The notes beneath the pieces are model-generated. The model saw nothing but the letters and a program-made list of their open reading frames with translations. It ran no database searches and was not told where the DNA came from. From JAAUTT01 sp038213375 (GTDB lineage Bacteria; Bacteroidota; Bacteroidia; Bacteroidales; JAAUTT01), in contig JBBQTB010000012.1 in the NCBI GenBank assembly GCA_038213375.1, positions 62,001-126,000 of the forward strand: a DNA stretch of 64,000 bases. Reading direction: 5' to 3'. This document shows, piece by piece, positions 1 to 9,356 of this stretch; within the stretch, counting starts at the first letter, position 1; each line of letters opens with the position of its first letter. Position numbers and translations under genes: made by a program.

Positions 1-251
1 GGAAGGTAAAAACCACATTTTTCAATAGCAATTTCATGTCTTTCACGTTGTAACCGGCTGTTCTTTTGCGCTGCTACTTCTGCCTCAATTAACGACTTTA
101 CATTATTAAACCGGATGGATTCAAACCTTAGGAAAATGAGCCCAAGAATGGGTGTTGCATATTCACTGGCTTTTAGGCCACTATCTACACGTAACTTATC
201 GGCTGCTTGCCAAAGACGGTCTTCTAATTCTTTCAGTTGTTCGGATGTCAT
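1..251 (-). CDS. hsdM: Type I restriction-modification methyltransferase subunit HsdM, N-terminal part only
   Basis: Only the first ~83 codons lie in the window; the gene runs off the left edge. The translation begins MTSEQLKELEDRLWQAADKL and continues with an ATPILGLIFLRF motif, the typical start of HsdM N-terminal helical domains. HsdM uses S-adenosylmethionine to methylate adenine and works with HsdS and HsdR; the SAM-binding and NPPF motifs would lie outside the window. Its ATG overlaps the stop of the dinD-like gene by one base (TAATG), so the two are probably translationally coupled. Absent from gene tables because it is cut by the edge. Confidence 0.88.
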   Translation of the reverse strand, partial: MTSEQLKELEDRLWQAADKLRVDSGLKASEYATPILGLIFLRFESIRFNNVKSLIEAEVAAQKNSRLQRERHEIAIEKCGFYL

Positions 252-1108
252 TAATTCTTTGTTTTCTTTTTAGGTTCAATAATGTTCTTAAGACCTTCTA
301 TGGATTTCTGCTTTTTTGATTCAATAGATTTGATGCTTTCGGCTGTTGGTAAATCCTCTGGCATTGTGCCGCCTAATTCCTTTATTGTTTGCCGTACTTT
401 TTTACCAACCTCGTAATGTGCTTTGTTGGCAAGCTGTTTGCTTTTAATCTTTTCACGTTTCAGTTTTTCCTCGGTTTGTGTAGCACGGAATAAATTTGCG
501 GCCAGTTCGGTACTTCCCATGTGGTCGAGTATATTTTGACCTTTTTTTAAGCCTTTAATAGATTGGATTTCTTTTGCCCCAAGGCCATTATATAAGCCCA
601 TGTAACCGTGGTTCTGAAATATGGCATACTCGAAAGGTTGAATAATACCAGCAGCTTTAGCTGCATCGGCTAATTGTTTGTTATGTTCGGCCATTTCACG
701 GCGAAGAAACAAGCGTTTTTCATCCTCACCACCAAGTTCATCAAACGATTTCTCAATTAATTCCTGTTTACGTGTTTGTAAGGCGAAATAGGTTTGTCCA
801 TGTGCAACAACTTCTTTTGAAGGGTCGGCATTTTGAATTATAAGATAACAAGCGTATCTTGAAAGTTGCAAATCGCCTATGTTTCTTTTAGCTCCAGAGC
901 CGATTTCGACCAATTTCTCCACACGGAGAAAATGGTTGTTGGGTTGTTGGCCTGAATTAATGCAAGCCTCCGTAGCTTTTTTAATAACATTGAGGAATTT
1001 ATCCCATTTAATATAATCGAGAACCGTAAAAAGTTCACGGGCAAACCAGTATTCCTGACCAATTTCGTTAGTGTGCTTAATTTGCTCAAAAACAGCTTGA
1101 TTGTTCAT
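251..1108 (-). CDS. dinD: DNA damage-inducible protein D (DinD-like)
   Basis: A 285-residue homologue of E. coli DinD, which is LexA-controlled and has been reported to inhibit RecA activities. The match runs the full length: an N-terminal BRO-N-like part, then LSRYACYLIIQNADPSK, GQTYFALQTR, EDEKRLFLR, AIFQNHGYMGLY, LDHMGSTELAANLFRATQTE and KVRQTIKELGGTMPEDLP, all DinD signatures. The Lys-rich C-terminus (after ~270) is degenerate. It sits between an XRE regulator and hsdM; dinD-like genes inside type I R-M operons are common, so here it is more likely part of the R-M locus than a lone SOS gene. I see no LexA-type box upstream, and transcription should start ahead of the xre gene. Confidence 0.93.
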   Translation of the reverse strand: MNNQAVFEQIKHTNEIGQEYWFARELFTVLDYIKWDKFLNVIKKATEACINSGQQPNNHFLRVEKLVEIGSGAKRNIGDLQLSRYACYLIIQNADPSKEVVAHGQTYFALQTRKQELIEKSFDELGGEDEKRLFLRREMAEHNKQLADAAKAAGIIQPFEYAIFQNHGYMGLYNGLGAKEIQSIKGLKKGQNILDHMGSTELAANLFRATQTEEKLKREKIKSKQLANKAHYEVGKKVRQTIKELGGTMPEDLPTAESIKSIESKKQKSIEGLKNIIEPKKKTKN

Positions 1109-1412
1109 TTCTAAGATTTTTTTGTTTTTTTAAATTATTTAACTCTTTTTCAGCTACAGATATTGCTAATAAAGCGTGTTCTTCGTTTTTAACAATATCC
1201 AGAACCTGGTCAGCAAGCCATAAAACCTGCAATTCGTCCTTATCAAATTCGTAAATGGTGGCTAATTTCAAAATATAATCAAGTTTAATATTCTTTTCGC
1301 CACGCTCCATTTTACTAATGTATGCGGTGTCCACTTCAAGTTCTGCTGCCACCTGCCGAAGCAAAAGTCCCTTTTGCTCACGCAATTCTCTGAGTTTCTT
1401 GCCAATTATCAT
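1086..1412 (-). CDS. XRE-family helix-turn-helix regulator
   Basis: A 108-residue protein with an N-terminal HTH_XRE domain (residues ~4-60): GKKLRELREQKGLLLRQVAAEL, then the recognition-helix segment DTAYISKMERGEKN. The C-terminal ~45 residues are helical and charged with no known domain. It is the first gene of the leftward xre-dinD-hsdM operon and overlaps dinD by 23 bases. Such small regulators in R-M loci usually control timing of the operon (C-protein-like role); that is inferred from position. A consensus promoter lies just upstream. Confidence 0.85.
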   Translation of the reverse strand: MIIGKKLRELREQKGLLLRQVAAELEVDTAYISKMERGEKNIKLDYILKLATIYEFDKDELQVLWLADQVLDIVKNEEHALLAISVAEKELNNLKKQKNLRNEQSSCF

Positions 1413-1442
1413 CTTTCTGTTTTTTTACTTGTCGGAATTAGT

Positions 1443-1469
1443 CAAATGTAAATAATAAAAGCTAACAAA
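1443..1469 (-). promoter_or_regulatory. Promoter of the xre-dinD-hsdM operon
   Basis: Read on the minus strand: -7 box TACATTTG (1443-1450), matching the Bacteroidota consensus TAnnTTTG, with a TTTG -33 element at 1466-1469 (spacer 15, a little short). The start codon of the regulator is at 1412, giving a leader of roughly 25 nt. Confidence 0.6.
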
Positions 1470-1535
1470 AGCAGTATACTATATTTTCCCCAATAATTAT
1501 TTGAACTACTAAAACTAAGTATTGGATCAAAATTG

Positions 1536-1543
1536 TATTTTCG
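1536..1543 (+). promoter_or_regulatory. Possible -7 box of the SNF2 helicase gene
   Basis: TATTTTCG, one mismatch from TAnnTTTG, 15 bases before the ATG at 1559. No clear -33 element. Confidence 0.35.
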
Positions 1544-1558
1544 CTAAAAAATTCACAA

Positions 1559-4500
1559 ATGGCAAAGTATGGAGTTACTTGGTGGGGGCAACAATGGCTC
1601 AATTCGTTAACAAAAATAGATTTTAGCAATCGGTTGCCTCGAGGACGCAGCTATGCCGGCAATGGTTCGGTTAAGGCTATTGAGATTAGCAGCAATAGAA
1701 TTATTGCCAAAGTGAAGGGCAGCATACCTAAACCATACGATGTTACCGTTACTGTCCCATTGTTTTCCGATAGGCAAAAAAAGGCTGTGGTGGATGTCAT
1801 AAACAACAATCCCCAACTACTCTCCAAGCTACTAAATAAAGAACTTAGCCCGGAGCTAGATACTTTAGCCGCGAAAGAAGGCATAAATATTTTCCCATCA
1901 TCGTGGAAAGATTTTGGCATGAATTGCAGTTGCCCCGATTCGGCTGTTCCTTGCAAACACTTGGCGGCGGTGTTGTATATTGTGGCTAATGAAATTGATA
2001 AAAGCCCGTTTATTGTTTTTAACCTGCATGGTTTAGACCTGCTACAAGCTTTTGAAAGCCTAAGCCCGGTTAAGACCGTTGCATCTATACCCCATGTTCA
2101 TGAAATTTTAACACCACATGTTGACACCGAAAAAAAGCCATTCGATACCGAAGCCTTTTTAAATATAGATATTTCTAAACTGTCCCAAAATCCGCCGGAT
2201 GTATTGCAATTGCTAGTTTCATCACCCGTTTTTTACTCCAAAGATTTTAAAGATTTGCTCCTTAAAGCAGCTAATTCGGTATCAAAAAATGTTAAAAACT
2301 TTGAGAAATCATCAGATGAAAACCTGGAGACTTTTGATCCGGATAGCTCCGTACAAATATTATTGAGTGAAGACTTGATACAAGTAGTTGCCGAAATTAC
2401 CACATCCGAGAATTCCGTTCAGGTTTCGCTGTCGATGCTAATAAATATGTTAAATGCAATTGAATACAAGCAGCTTGGAAGCATAGATACTTCCTGGGTT
2501 TATTTGCACAAAACATTTTTATATTGCAAACAATTACTAACGAACAAGCTCTTTTATCCGAAAATATGGAATGCTGGTAAAGAACAGTTCTTGCTGAGTT
2601 ACATGCCAGCCATTTTCAGCGAAGAAGCGGCGAAAGTGTTTTCGCAATTGCTCCATCAGTTTCCAAAAGGCTTAATTGAGATTATGAAGCATGATAAGCA
2701 AAAAACAAAATTTGACATAAAAGGCACCGATCATCAACTGGCACATTTATGCGGTGTGCTTATATCGCATGTGGTAAAGGAAACCTATAATGCTAATAGT
2801 TTTCCCTCCGTTTGGTACGAAATACAAACAACAGACAGCAATATTACCAAGCTGTTTGCCACCGGATTAGCCGATGGTTTCAATACTTTTCAAACATCGC
2901 AGATTCCGGCAAGCATTCACCAGTGGTTGAGTGTATTTGATATTCACGGCCGTGAATTTACGCCAATTATACAGGTTGAAGAACATGAAAACGGTTTTAG
3001 CCTGATGCTGCTTGTGTCGGGCACTGATGAAAAATCTGCTTCACCAGCTAAGCTTTCCGATATATTTAAACTTAAAAAATACGATAAGCACCGATTGGAA
3101 ATACTCAAAGACCTTAGTTTGGTAGGGAATTACCTTCCACAGGTAAATACTCTTTTATCAAAAAAGGGAGAAGAAGAAGTTGTGGTACCCATGGCTGAAT
3201 TCTCCAAATTGTTAATGAATGTGTTGCCCATTGTGCGTTTACTTGGGGTACGGGTTATTTTGCCAAAATCATTAAAAAGTCTTATTTATCCCAATTTATT
3301 CCTTAAGCTTAAAAAAGGCCCAGGCAAAACAGTGTCCGTAAAATCGTTGGTTGGACTAACCGAACTGCTCGAATATGACTGGCAGGTAACACTTGGCGAC
3401 CAGCAAATGGACATGGATGAATTTATGAAAATGGTAAAGGGTTTGCATGGCCTTGTGAAGCTAAAGGATCAGTATATTTTTCTGGATGAGGCACAAATAA
3501 AAACCTTGCAAAAGAACCTCGATAAAAATCGCGAACTTTCTTCAACCCAGCTTATTCAGGCTGCGCTGTCCGAAGAAATAGCCGGGGCAAAGGTTGACCT
3601 TTCGGCAGAAGTATCCAAAATGGTTCGAGATATTTTACACGGCACGGCACCACAGGTTCCTGCCGAACTAATAGCATCGCTCAGGCCTTATCAGGTTAGG
3701 GGGTTCGAATGGATGGCACGCAATTCGGAATTAGGTATGGGCAGCATCATTGCCGATGATATGGGTTTGGGTAAAACCATTCAAGTTATTACCCTGTTGC
3801 TGCATTTTAAAAGCATAGGCTTACTTAACAAACACAAGGCTTTGGTTGTGGCCCCTACTTCCCTCATTTCAAACTGGGAACGAGAAGTGAGTCGTTTTGC
3901 GCCTTCCTTGCTTACCAGTTTGTTTCATGGCTCCGAACGATCTATCGAATTTAATAATACAGATTTGGTAATAACATCCTACGGCATGGTGCGAAATAAC
4001 TTGTCGGTTTTCGAAAAACAAAAGTGGCATACCGTAATTGTTGACGAAGCGCAAAACATTAAAAACCCTTCATCGGAACAAACCAAGGCAATTAAAAAGT
4101 TAAAAGCCGATATTCGGATAGCAATGAGCGGAACGCCCGTAGAAAATAGATTGAGCGAGTACTGGAGTATTTTTGATTTTTCGAACAAAGGCTACCTTGG
4201 GAATTACAATTGGTTTAACGAAGAATTTTCGAAACCTATTCAGCTAAACCACGATATGGGCAAGGTGGAACATTTTCGGCGCATTACCGCTCCATTTCTG
4301 TTGCGCCGCATGAAGACCGACAAAAGTATTATTTCCGACCTTCCTGATAAAGTTGAAAATAACCATTTTACATCGCTTACAACCAATCAGGCTGCTTTGT
4401 ATCAAAATTTGGTAAATACAACCGTTGAACAAATAGAAAACTCCGATGGTATACAACGCAAAGGGCTGGTTTTAAAGCTTATGATGGCGTTAAAACAAAT

Positions 4501-5074
4501 AGGAAACCATCCGTACCAATACCTGAAACAAGGTAAAAAAGAACTGGGTCATTCCGGTAAAAGCCTGCTCTTGCTCGAACTTATTCAGAGTATTGTTGAA
4601 AATGACGAGAAAGTACTGGTGTTTACGCAATTTAAAGAAATGGGAGAGTTGCTCTGCGAATTTATTGCGTCCGAAACTTCCGAGAAGCCCCTATTTCTGC
4701 ACGGTGGCTGCTCGCGCAAGCAACGCGATGAAATGGTTGATAAATTCCAAAACCATCATCCGCGGGTTTTTATTTTGTCGCTAAAAGCCGGGGGGACCGG
4801 TCTGAACTTAACTGCCGCCAGCCATGTGATTCATTACGACCTGTGGTGGAACCCGGCAGTAGAATCGCAGGCTACGGACAGGGCCTATCGAATTGGTCAA
4901 AAGAAAAATGTAATTGTGTCACGCCTTATCAACAAAGGCACCATTGAAGAAAAAATAGACCAGATGATTCAGGAAAAACGTTCTTTGGCCAATCTTACTG
5001 TTGCCACAGGCGAAACCTGGCTCGGAAACCTTAGCAATGATGAGATTAAAAACCTGGTTAAACTTGACGTGTAA
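1559..5074 (+). CDS. SWIM zinc-finger SNF2-family helicase
   Basis: A 1171-residue SWI2/SNF2 ATPase that should translocate on double-stranded DNA. The N-terminal part carries a SWIM zinc finger, CxC(x6)CxH, with C123, C125, C132 and H134. The middle (~140-690) is poorly conserved and alpha/beta. The C-terminal motor has motif I DDMGLGKT (733-740), motif II DEAQ (829-832), LLRRMK, and motif VI TDRAYRIGQ (1106-1114). The start has a conserved family look (MAKYGVTWWGQQWL). It is divergent from the R-M operon, 146 bases away. Proteins of this build are widespread in bacteria with no settled role: DNA repair, RNAP recycling and defence are all proposed for relatives. Single-gene unit; next gene converges. 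Confidence 0.92.
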   Translation: MAKYGVTWWGQQWLNSLTKIDFSNRLPRGRSYAGNGSVKAIEISSNRIIAKVKGSIPKPYDVTVTVPLFSDRQKKAVVDVINNNPQLLSKLLNKELSPELDTLAAKEGINIFPSSWKDFGMNCSCPDSAVPCKHLAAVLYIVANEIDKSPFIVFNLHGLDLLQAFESLSPVKTVASIPHVHEILTPHVDTEKKPFDTEAFLNIDISKLSQNPPDVLQLLVSSPVFYSKDFKDLLLKAANSVSKNVKNFEKSSDENLETFDPDSSVQILLSEDLIQVVAEITTSENSVQVSLSMLINMLNAIEYKQLGSIDTSWVYLHKTFLYCKQLLTNKLFYPKIWNAGKEQFLLSYMPAIFSEEAAKVFSQLLHQFPKGLIEIMKHDKQKTKFDIKGTDHQLAHLCGVLISHVVKETYNANSFPSVWYEIQTTDSNITKLFATGLADGFNTFQTSQIPASIHQWLSVFDIHGREFTPIIQVEEHENGFSLMLLVSGTDEKSASPAKLSDIFKLKKYDKHRLEILKDLSLVGNYLPQVNTLLSKKGEEEVVVPMAEFSKLLMNVLPIVRLLGVRVILPKSLKSLIYPNLFLKLKKGPGKTVSVKSLVGLTELLEYDWQVTLGDQQMDMDEFMKMVKGLHGLVKLKDQYIFLDEAQIKTLQKNLDKNRELSSTQLIQAALSEEIAGAKVDLSAEVSKMVRDILHGTAPQVPAELIASLRPYQVRGFEWMARNSELGMGSIIADDMGLGKTIQVITLLLHFKSIGLLNKHKALVVAPTSLISNWEREVSRFAPSLLTSLFHGSERSIEFNNTDLVITSYGMVRNNLSVFEKQKWHTVIVDEAQNIKNPSSEQTKAIKKLKADIRIAMSGTPVENRLSEYWSIFDFSNKGYLGNYNWFNEEFSKPIQLNHDMGKVEHFRRITAPFLLRRMKTDKSIISDLPDKVENNHFTSLTTNQAALYQNLVNTTVEQIENSDGIQRKGLVLKLMMALKQIGNHPYQYLKQGKKELGHSGKSLLLLELIQSIVENDEKVLVFTQFKEMGELLCEFIASETSEKPLFLHGGCSRKQRDEMVDKFQNHHPRVFILSLKAGGTGLNLTAASHVIHYDLWWNPAVESQATDRAYRIGQKKNVIVSRLINKGTIEEKIDQMIQEKRSLANLTVATGETWLGNLSNDEIKNLVKLDV

Positions 5075-5171
5075 TTCCATTTAGTATTGCTCTTCTGCAA
5101 CAAAATAAGTGAAGTATTATTTAAGTAAAACTGAATAAATACAGGCTGTTGGTTAACAAGTGAAAGGTAAT

Positions 5172-6572
5172 TTACTTTCCGATACAGAACTTGCTAAATA
5201 TATTTTTCAACACATCGTCAGTAGTTATTTCACCTGTAATTTCACCTAGATAATGGAGAATCATCCGGATATCCATCGATATGAAATCGGAGGTGATGCC
5301 ATTTACCAATCCATCCATAACCCTGCTTGTGGCTTCCTGAGCATTTACAAGCGCTTCGTAATGTCGTGCATTGGAAACAATGACGTTTGAACTATCATTG
5401 CCGCTCTTTCGTATGGTGGTGAGAAGCATTTGGGTTAACAATTCAGTATGAAGATGCTTCTTCGCCGACAGAAATATAGTGGGGTAAGGGGCAAAACCAT
5501 CTGATCCGCCAAATCGCTCTGCGACTTCTTTTTCATTATATAAATCGACCTTATTTACTACCACAATCAAATGCTGATCGTTAGTAGGGTTCATTTCAAC
5601 TATTTGAATTTTAATATCTTCTGGCGTTTGGGATCCCTCGGCCAGCAAAATGATGATAGCAGCCTGTCCGATTTTGGCAAAGGTTCGCTCAATACCTATT
5701 GATTCAATGGTGTCAGTTGTTTTTCGGATGCCTGCTGTATCGATAAAGCGAAAATGGATTCCATCGATAATAATTTCGTCTTCAATCGAATCACGCGTAG
5801 TACCGGCTATTTCCGAAACAATAGCCTTTTCTTCTTTCAAAAAATAGTTTAATAAAGTCGATTTTCCCACATTGGGTTTTCCTGCAATAGTAACCGGAAC
5901 TCCGTTTTTAATGACATTACCAAATGAAAAGGAAGTTACCAGATGATCGATTGTTACTCTAACTTTTAAAATGAGGTTCTTTAGATCGTTTCGATCCGCA
6001 AATTCAACGTCTTCTTCACCAAAATCAAGTTCCAGTTCAATTAGAGAACGGAAATTGAGTAGTTTCTCACCCAGTGCGTTAATTTCTTTCGAAAATCCTC
6101 CCCGCATTTGGTTGATGGCCATTTTGTGTGCCGCGTTTGATTCCGATGCAATGAGGTCGGCGACAGCCTCGGCTTGTGAAAGATCCATTTTTCCGTTCAA
6201 AAAGGCACGCATGGTAAATTCACCCGCATTAGCGAGTCTAGCACCTGATTGGGTGAGACACTGAAGTATTTGTTGTTGAATATAAAGAGATCCGTGGCAC
6301 GAAATTTCAACAATGTCTTCACCGGTATACGAATGGGGTGCTTTGAAAATACTTACAAGCACTTCGTCAATCAGCGTATTATGAAATAGAAGGCTTCCAA
6401 AATGGATGGTGTTGGCGGATTGATTATAGAGCCTTTTGTTATTAGCGGGGGAATGAAACAAGGAATCGATTATCGTAAACGAATTATCGCCAGACAATCT
6501 AACCACGGCAATAGCGCCGTTTCCGGGAGCTGTAGCAATGGCACATATGGTATCTTCATTGGTTGCAATCAT
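5172..6572 (-). CDS. mnmE: tRNA uridine-5-carboxymethylaminomethyl modification GTPase MnmE
   Basis: A 466-residue MnmE (TrmE), the GTPase that with MnmG places the cmnm5 group on U34 of certain tRNAs. Order: N-terminal folate-binding domain (1-~118), helical domain, inserted G domain (~220-380), C-terminal helices. G1 GKPNVGKS (231-238), G3 DTAG (278-281), G4 NKVD (340-343), and the invariant C-terminal FCIGK (462-466) with its catalytic Cys. Length is normal. It converges on the SNF2 gene; mnmG is not in the window. Confidence 0.97.
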   Translation of the reverse strand: MIATNEDTICAIATAPGNGAIAVVRLSGDNSFTIIDSLFHSPANNKRLYNQSANTIHFGSLLFHNTLIDEVLVSIFKAPHSYTGEDIVEISCHGSLYIQQQILQCLTQSGARLANAGEFTMRAFLNGKMDLSQAEAVADLIASESNAAHKMAINQMRGGFSKEINALGEKLLNFRSLIELELDFGEEDVEFADRNDLKNLILKVRVTIDHLVTSFSFGNVIKNGVPVTIAGKPNVGKSTLLNYFLKEEKAIVSEIAGTTRDSIEDEIIIDGIHFRFIDTAGIRKTTDTIESIGIERTFAKIGQAAIIILLAEGSQTPEDIKIQIVEMNPTNDQHLIVVVNKVDLYNEKEVAERFGGSDGFAPYPTIFLSAKKHLHTELLTQMLLTTIRKSGNDSSNVIVSNARHYEALVNAQEATSRVMDGLVNGITSDFISMDIRMILHYLGEITGEITTDDVLKNIFSKFCIGK

Positions 6573-6728
6573 AACCTTTTCGAAATGTGCAAAAATACAT
6601 GATTTTAATTGAGTTTATTGAATTAAACTCCCACCAAGTGCTAGTTTCGCATCAATCCCTTAAAATTTTTATTTTAATTGCCTGAAAAATTGACCTCGAA
6701 GGCACACATTCAGAACGAAATACGTACC

Positions 6729-7994
6729 CTAACTCGTAACCCCAAACTCCTTATTACTTAATTCTAAAACCGTAATCTCGGGTGGCATTCCAAGGCGTCC
6801 GGGATAGCCAATATACCCAAATCCCCTGTTAACATATAAATATTGATTTTTTTCCTGATATAAGCCTGCCCAGCGGCGAAATTTATACTTTGCCGGACTC
6901 CATTCCATTCCTGCAAATTTTAAACCGAACTGCATTCCGTGTGTATGTCCGGCAAGGGTAAGGTCTACATCTGTTTTACCTTGTATTTTGGCATCCCAAT
7001 GATCCGGATCGTGGGAAAGAAGTATTTTAAACGGAATATTTTCAGTGTTTATCGATGCTTTCTTAAAATCAGCAAATTGAGGAAAAGGTGGATGACCCCA
7101 GTTTTCGACTCCGATAATGGCCAATTGATCGTCATTTTTCGATAAAGTAACCGATTGGTTGTTCAATAACTGGAATCCGATTTTTGAGTGTGCCTCAATA
7201 ATTTTTCTGAAATTTTCTGCTTTCTCGGTTTCTGAATTCCAGTGATAATAATTTCCATAATCATGATTTCCCAGAATGGAGTATTTCCCAATTTTGGCCT
7301 GCATTTGCGAAAGTATCGGTATCCATCCGTCAAGTTCTTCGGAAAAATTGTTTACCAGATCTCCAGTAAAGAATATAATATCAGGTTGTTGTGCATTAAC
7401 CATATCAATTGCTTCTTTCACCCTCGTCTGAAATCCTTTAAAACCACCAATGTGAATATCAGAAATTTGAACAATTTTTAAGCCATCAAACGATTTTGGA
7501 AGGTTTGGAAATGTTAGCTTTTGTTTCTCGATACGAAAATTAAAACGACCTTTCACCATTCCCCAAATAAATCCAAAAAAGGGCAGAGCGGCTAATATAA
7601 TTCCTATCCGCGACAAAAAGATTGTGCGTGTAATAGGAACAGCTCCTTCAACAACTGGTTTGGAAACGTAAAGTTTTTTAATAATCCAGGTTGTTCCTAC
7701 GATAATATCTTCGGTTAAATGAAATGTAACAAATAGTATTTTAGGAATATATAATACCAAAAACACACCGAACAGGTAATAATACCAAGTAAATACTGCA
7801 GCATTTCTAGTGGAAGAACGTAAAAGATAGCCTCCCATCACTAATAAAAGCATAAAAGCTGTGACAGACCAAAATGTGATATAAATGGCTCGTTTTATTC
7901 CTGTGCTTGACGTTTTTATCAAAAGAATTTTTATTCCTTTAAATGTATATGCATCCAGAAACAGCATGATAACTATGATGATTAAAAAAATCAT
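6729..7994 (-). CDS. Membrane-anchored calcineurin-like metallophosphoesterase
   Basis: A 421-residue protein of the YkuE/YaeI type. About four hydrophobic segments fill residues 1-~140, followed by a cytoplasmic-style phosphoesterase domain with every metal motif: D169xH171, G201-D202, NHD 233-235, H318, and GHTHG 339-343. Relatives act on phosphoesters of unknown or lipid-linked nature (YkuE is exported and Mn/Zn-dependent); the natural substrate here is unknown. Transcribed alone, divergent from the outer-membrane protein gene at 8206. Confidence 0.88.
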   Translation of the reverse strand: MIFLIIIVIMLFLDAYTFKGIKILLIKTSSTGIKRAIYITFWSVTAFMLLLVMGGYLLRSSTRNAAVFTWYYYLFGVFLVLYIPKILFVTFHLTEDIIVGTTWIIKKLYVSKPVVEGAVPITRTIFLSRIGIILAALPFFGFIWGMVKGRFNFRIEKQKLTFPNLPKSFDGLKIVQISDIHIGGFKGFQTRVKEAIDMVNAQQPDIIFFTGDLVNNFSEELDGWIPILSQMQAKIGKYSILGNHDYGNYYHWNSETEKAENFRKIIEAHSKIGFQLLNNQSVTLSKNDDQLAIIGVENWGHPPFPQFADFKKASINTENIPFKILLSHDPDHWDAKIQGKTDVDLTLAGHTHGMQFGLKFAGMEWSPAKYKFRRWAGLYQEKNQYLYVNRGFGYIGYPGRLGMPPEITVLELSNKEFGVTS

Positions 7995-8165
7995 AATAAG
8001 AGATTTAAACCGGTTATTGCAGCTTTTTTCATAAACAATCCTTATAATGGAATTGTTTACTCTGCAAAGCTATTTAAGTTTCCAAATAGCAAGCAACGGT
8101 TAATGGAAGTAATTGGTGATTTATGTCATCTAAAATCAGATGTCATTTTAAATACTACAATTCAT

Positions 8166-8173
8166 TACTTTTG
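8166..8173 (+). promoter_or_regulatory. -7 box ahead of the outer-membrane protein gene
   Basis: TACTTTTG matches TAnnTTTG exactly; it lies 32 bases before the ATG at 8206. I see no -33 TTTG at the right distance. Confidence 0.5.
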
Positions 8174-8205
8174 CGTTTATATTAAAGTTTAAACCTAGAA
8201 AAATT

Positions 8206-8832
8206 ATGAAAACGAAAATTTTATTTATTATTTTATTTGCTTCAATAAGCATTTGTGCTTTCCCTCAGTTTAAATTTGGTTTAAGGGCTGCAATAACATC
8301 ATCGACATTGCATGCTGATAATTTTACCAGTTCAAATGGGACTGTAGTAGAAACCCTAAAAAATGCCAAATATGGTTTTCAGGGAGGTTTGATAGCTCAA
8401 CTATCTTTAGTGGGAATATTTATCCAGCCCGAACTTTTGCTTAGTTCCACAGGAGGAGAAGTTCGATTGACCGATGCATCTAAAAATGTAAAAACCATTA
8501 AACAGACTTTTACAAAGTTAGACATTCCGGTAATTGTAGGAACCAAACTTGGACCGCTCAGATTGGGAGTTGGTCCGGTTGCCAGCGTTATTCTTAACAA
8601 ACCTTCGGAATCGTTAGATTTTTCAAGTCAAAGTATTGAAACAAAGTTTAACAAAGCTACCTTTGGCTATCAGCTTAATGTTGGTCTTGATTTGGGTAAA
8701 AAGATTGCGTTGGACTTGAAATACGAAGGAAATCTAAGCAGATTGGGTAATGGAATGAAAGTTGGGGGAACCGATTATAAGTTTGATTCGAGAAATAACC
8801 AGTTTATATTAGGATTAGGGCTGTTTTTCTAA
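8206..8832 (+). CDS. Outer-membrane beta-barrel protein (PorT-like family)
   Basis: A 208-residue secreted protein: signal peptide (MKTKILFIILFASISICAF) then alternating-residue beta strands, ending in FILGLGLFF with a terminal aromatic, as in barrels inserted by BamA. Strand-like stretches such as FGLRAAI, YGFQGGLIAQL, IFIQPELLLSS, LDIPVIVGTKL and YQLNVGLDLG are typical of Bacteroidota outer_membrane_beta-barrel (PorT-like) proteins. Cargo or role is unknown. Own promoter, own terminator shared with the converging gene. Confidence 0.8.
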   Translation: MKTKILFIILFASISICAFPQFKFGLRAAITSSTLHADNFTSSNGTVVETLKNAKYGFQGGLIAQLSLVGIFIQPELLLSSTGGEVRLTDASKNVKTIKQTFTKLDIPVIVGTKLGPLRLGVGPVASVILNKPSESLDFSSQSIETKFNKATFGYQLNVGLDLGKKIALDLKYEGNLSRLGNGMKVGGTDYKFDSRNNQFILGLGLFF

Positions 8833-8852
8833 AGTAGAAAAATAACGAAAAT

Positions 8853-8902
8853 ATAGGAATGGGGGAAAGTTGTCATTGCTTTCCTACATTCCTATTTTTT
8901 TG
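8853..8902. terminator. Bidirectional hairpin between converging genes
   Basis: Arms ATAGGAAT (8853-8860) and ATTCCTAT (8888-8895) with an inner GGAAAG/CTTTCC pairing and a T run on the + strand after it (A run before it). It overlaps the stop codon of the minus-strand fRMsr gene. Confidence 0.65.
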
Positions 8903-9356
8903 CTATTAATGCAATGATCTTTTGAAGCCATTCCGCATCCACGTCATCGAAGGAATTCAGATCCTTACTGTCCACATCCAAAATACCAATAATTTCTCCT
9001 CTTTCATTATCCAACGGAACCACAATTTCAGAATTAGATCGCGAATCACAGGCGATATGTCCGGGGAATAGGTGAACATCTTCAACTACAATGGTTTTGT
9101 TTTGGTTAATTCCTGCCCAGCATACCCCTTTATTTTGGGTCAGTTCCTGACAGGCAACCGGGCCCTGATAAGGTCCTACTAGCAGTTTTCCGTCCTGCAA
9201 CAAGTAAAAGCCAGTCCAGAAAAAGTAATCCATTTTATGATGAAGCACAGCTATCACTGTGGCCATGTGCGATAATGAATTGTCGCTCTTTTTTACCAAA
9301 TCTTCAAGTTGGGCGTAAATTCGCTGATAACGTCCACTCTTTTTCTTCCTATCCAT
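8892..9356 (-). CDS. msrC: Free methionine-R-sulfoxide reductase, GAF domain (fRMsr)
   Basis: A 154-residue single GAF domain. fRMsr reduces free Met-R-sulfoxide in the cytoplasm, with electrons from thioredoxin. All three family cysteines are seen: C69 (GPYQGPVAC), C79 (NKGVC) and C103 (GHIACDS), within the hallmark FPGHIACDSRSNSEIVVPL. Substrate pocket residues of the D(V)DS strand near the end (ILDVDS) are also present. Length is normal. Transcribed alone and leftwards; divergent from prfC. Confidence 0.93.
   Translation of the reverse strand: MDRKKKSGRYQRIYAQLEDLVKKSDNSLSHMATVIAVLHHKMDYFFWTGFYLLQDGKLLVGPYQGPVACQELTQNKGVCWAGINQNKTIVVEDVHLFPGHIACDSRSNSEIVVPLDNERGEIIGILDVDSKDLNSFDDVDAEWLQKIIALIAKK

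Noticed and set aside
1559..5074. SNF2 helicase as DrmD of a DISARM defence system
   Set aside because: No drmA, drmB or drmC genes, and the SWIM-type N-terminus is that of ordinary chromosomal SNF2 proteins.
5971..6264. 97-codon ORF on + inside mnmE
   Set aside because: Antisense shadow of a fully conserved gene; Ser/Arg-rich as such shadows usually are.
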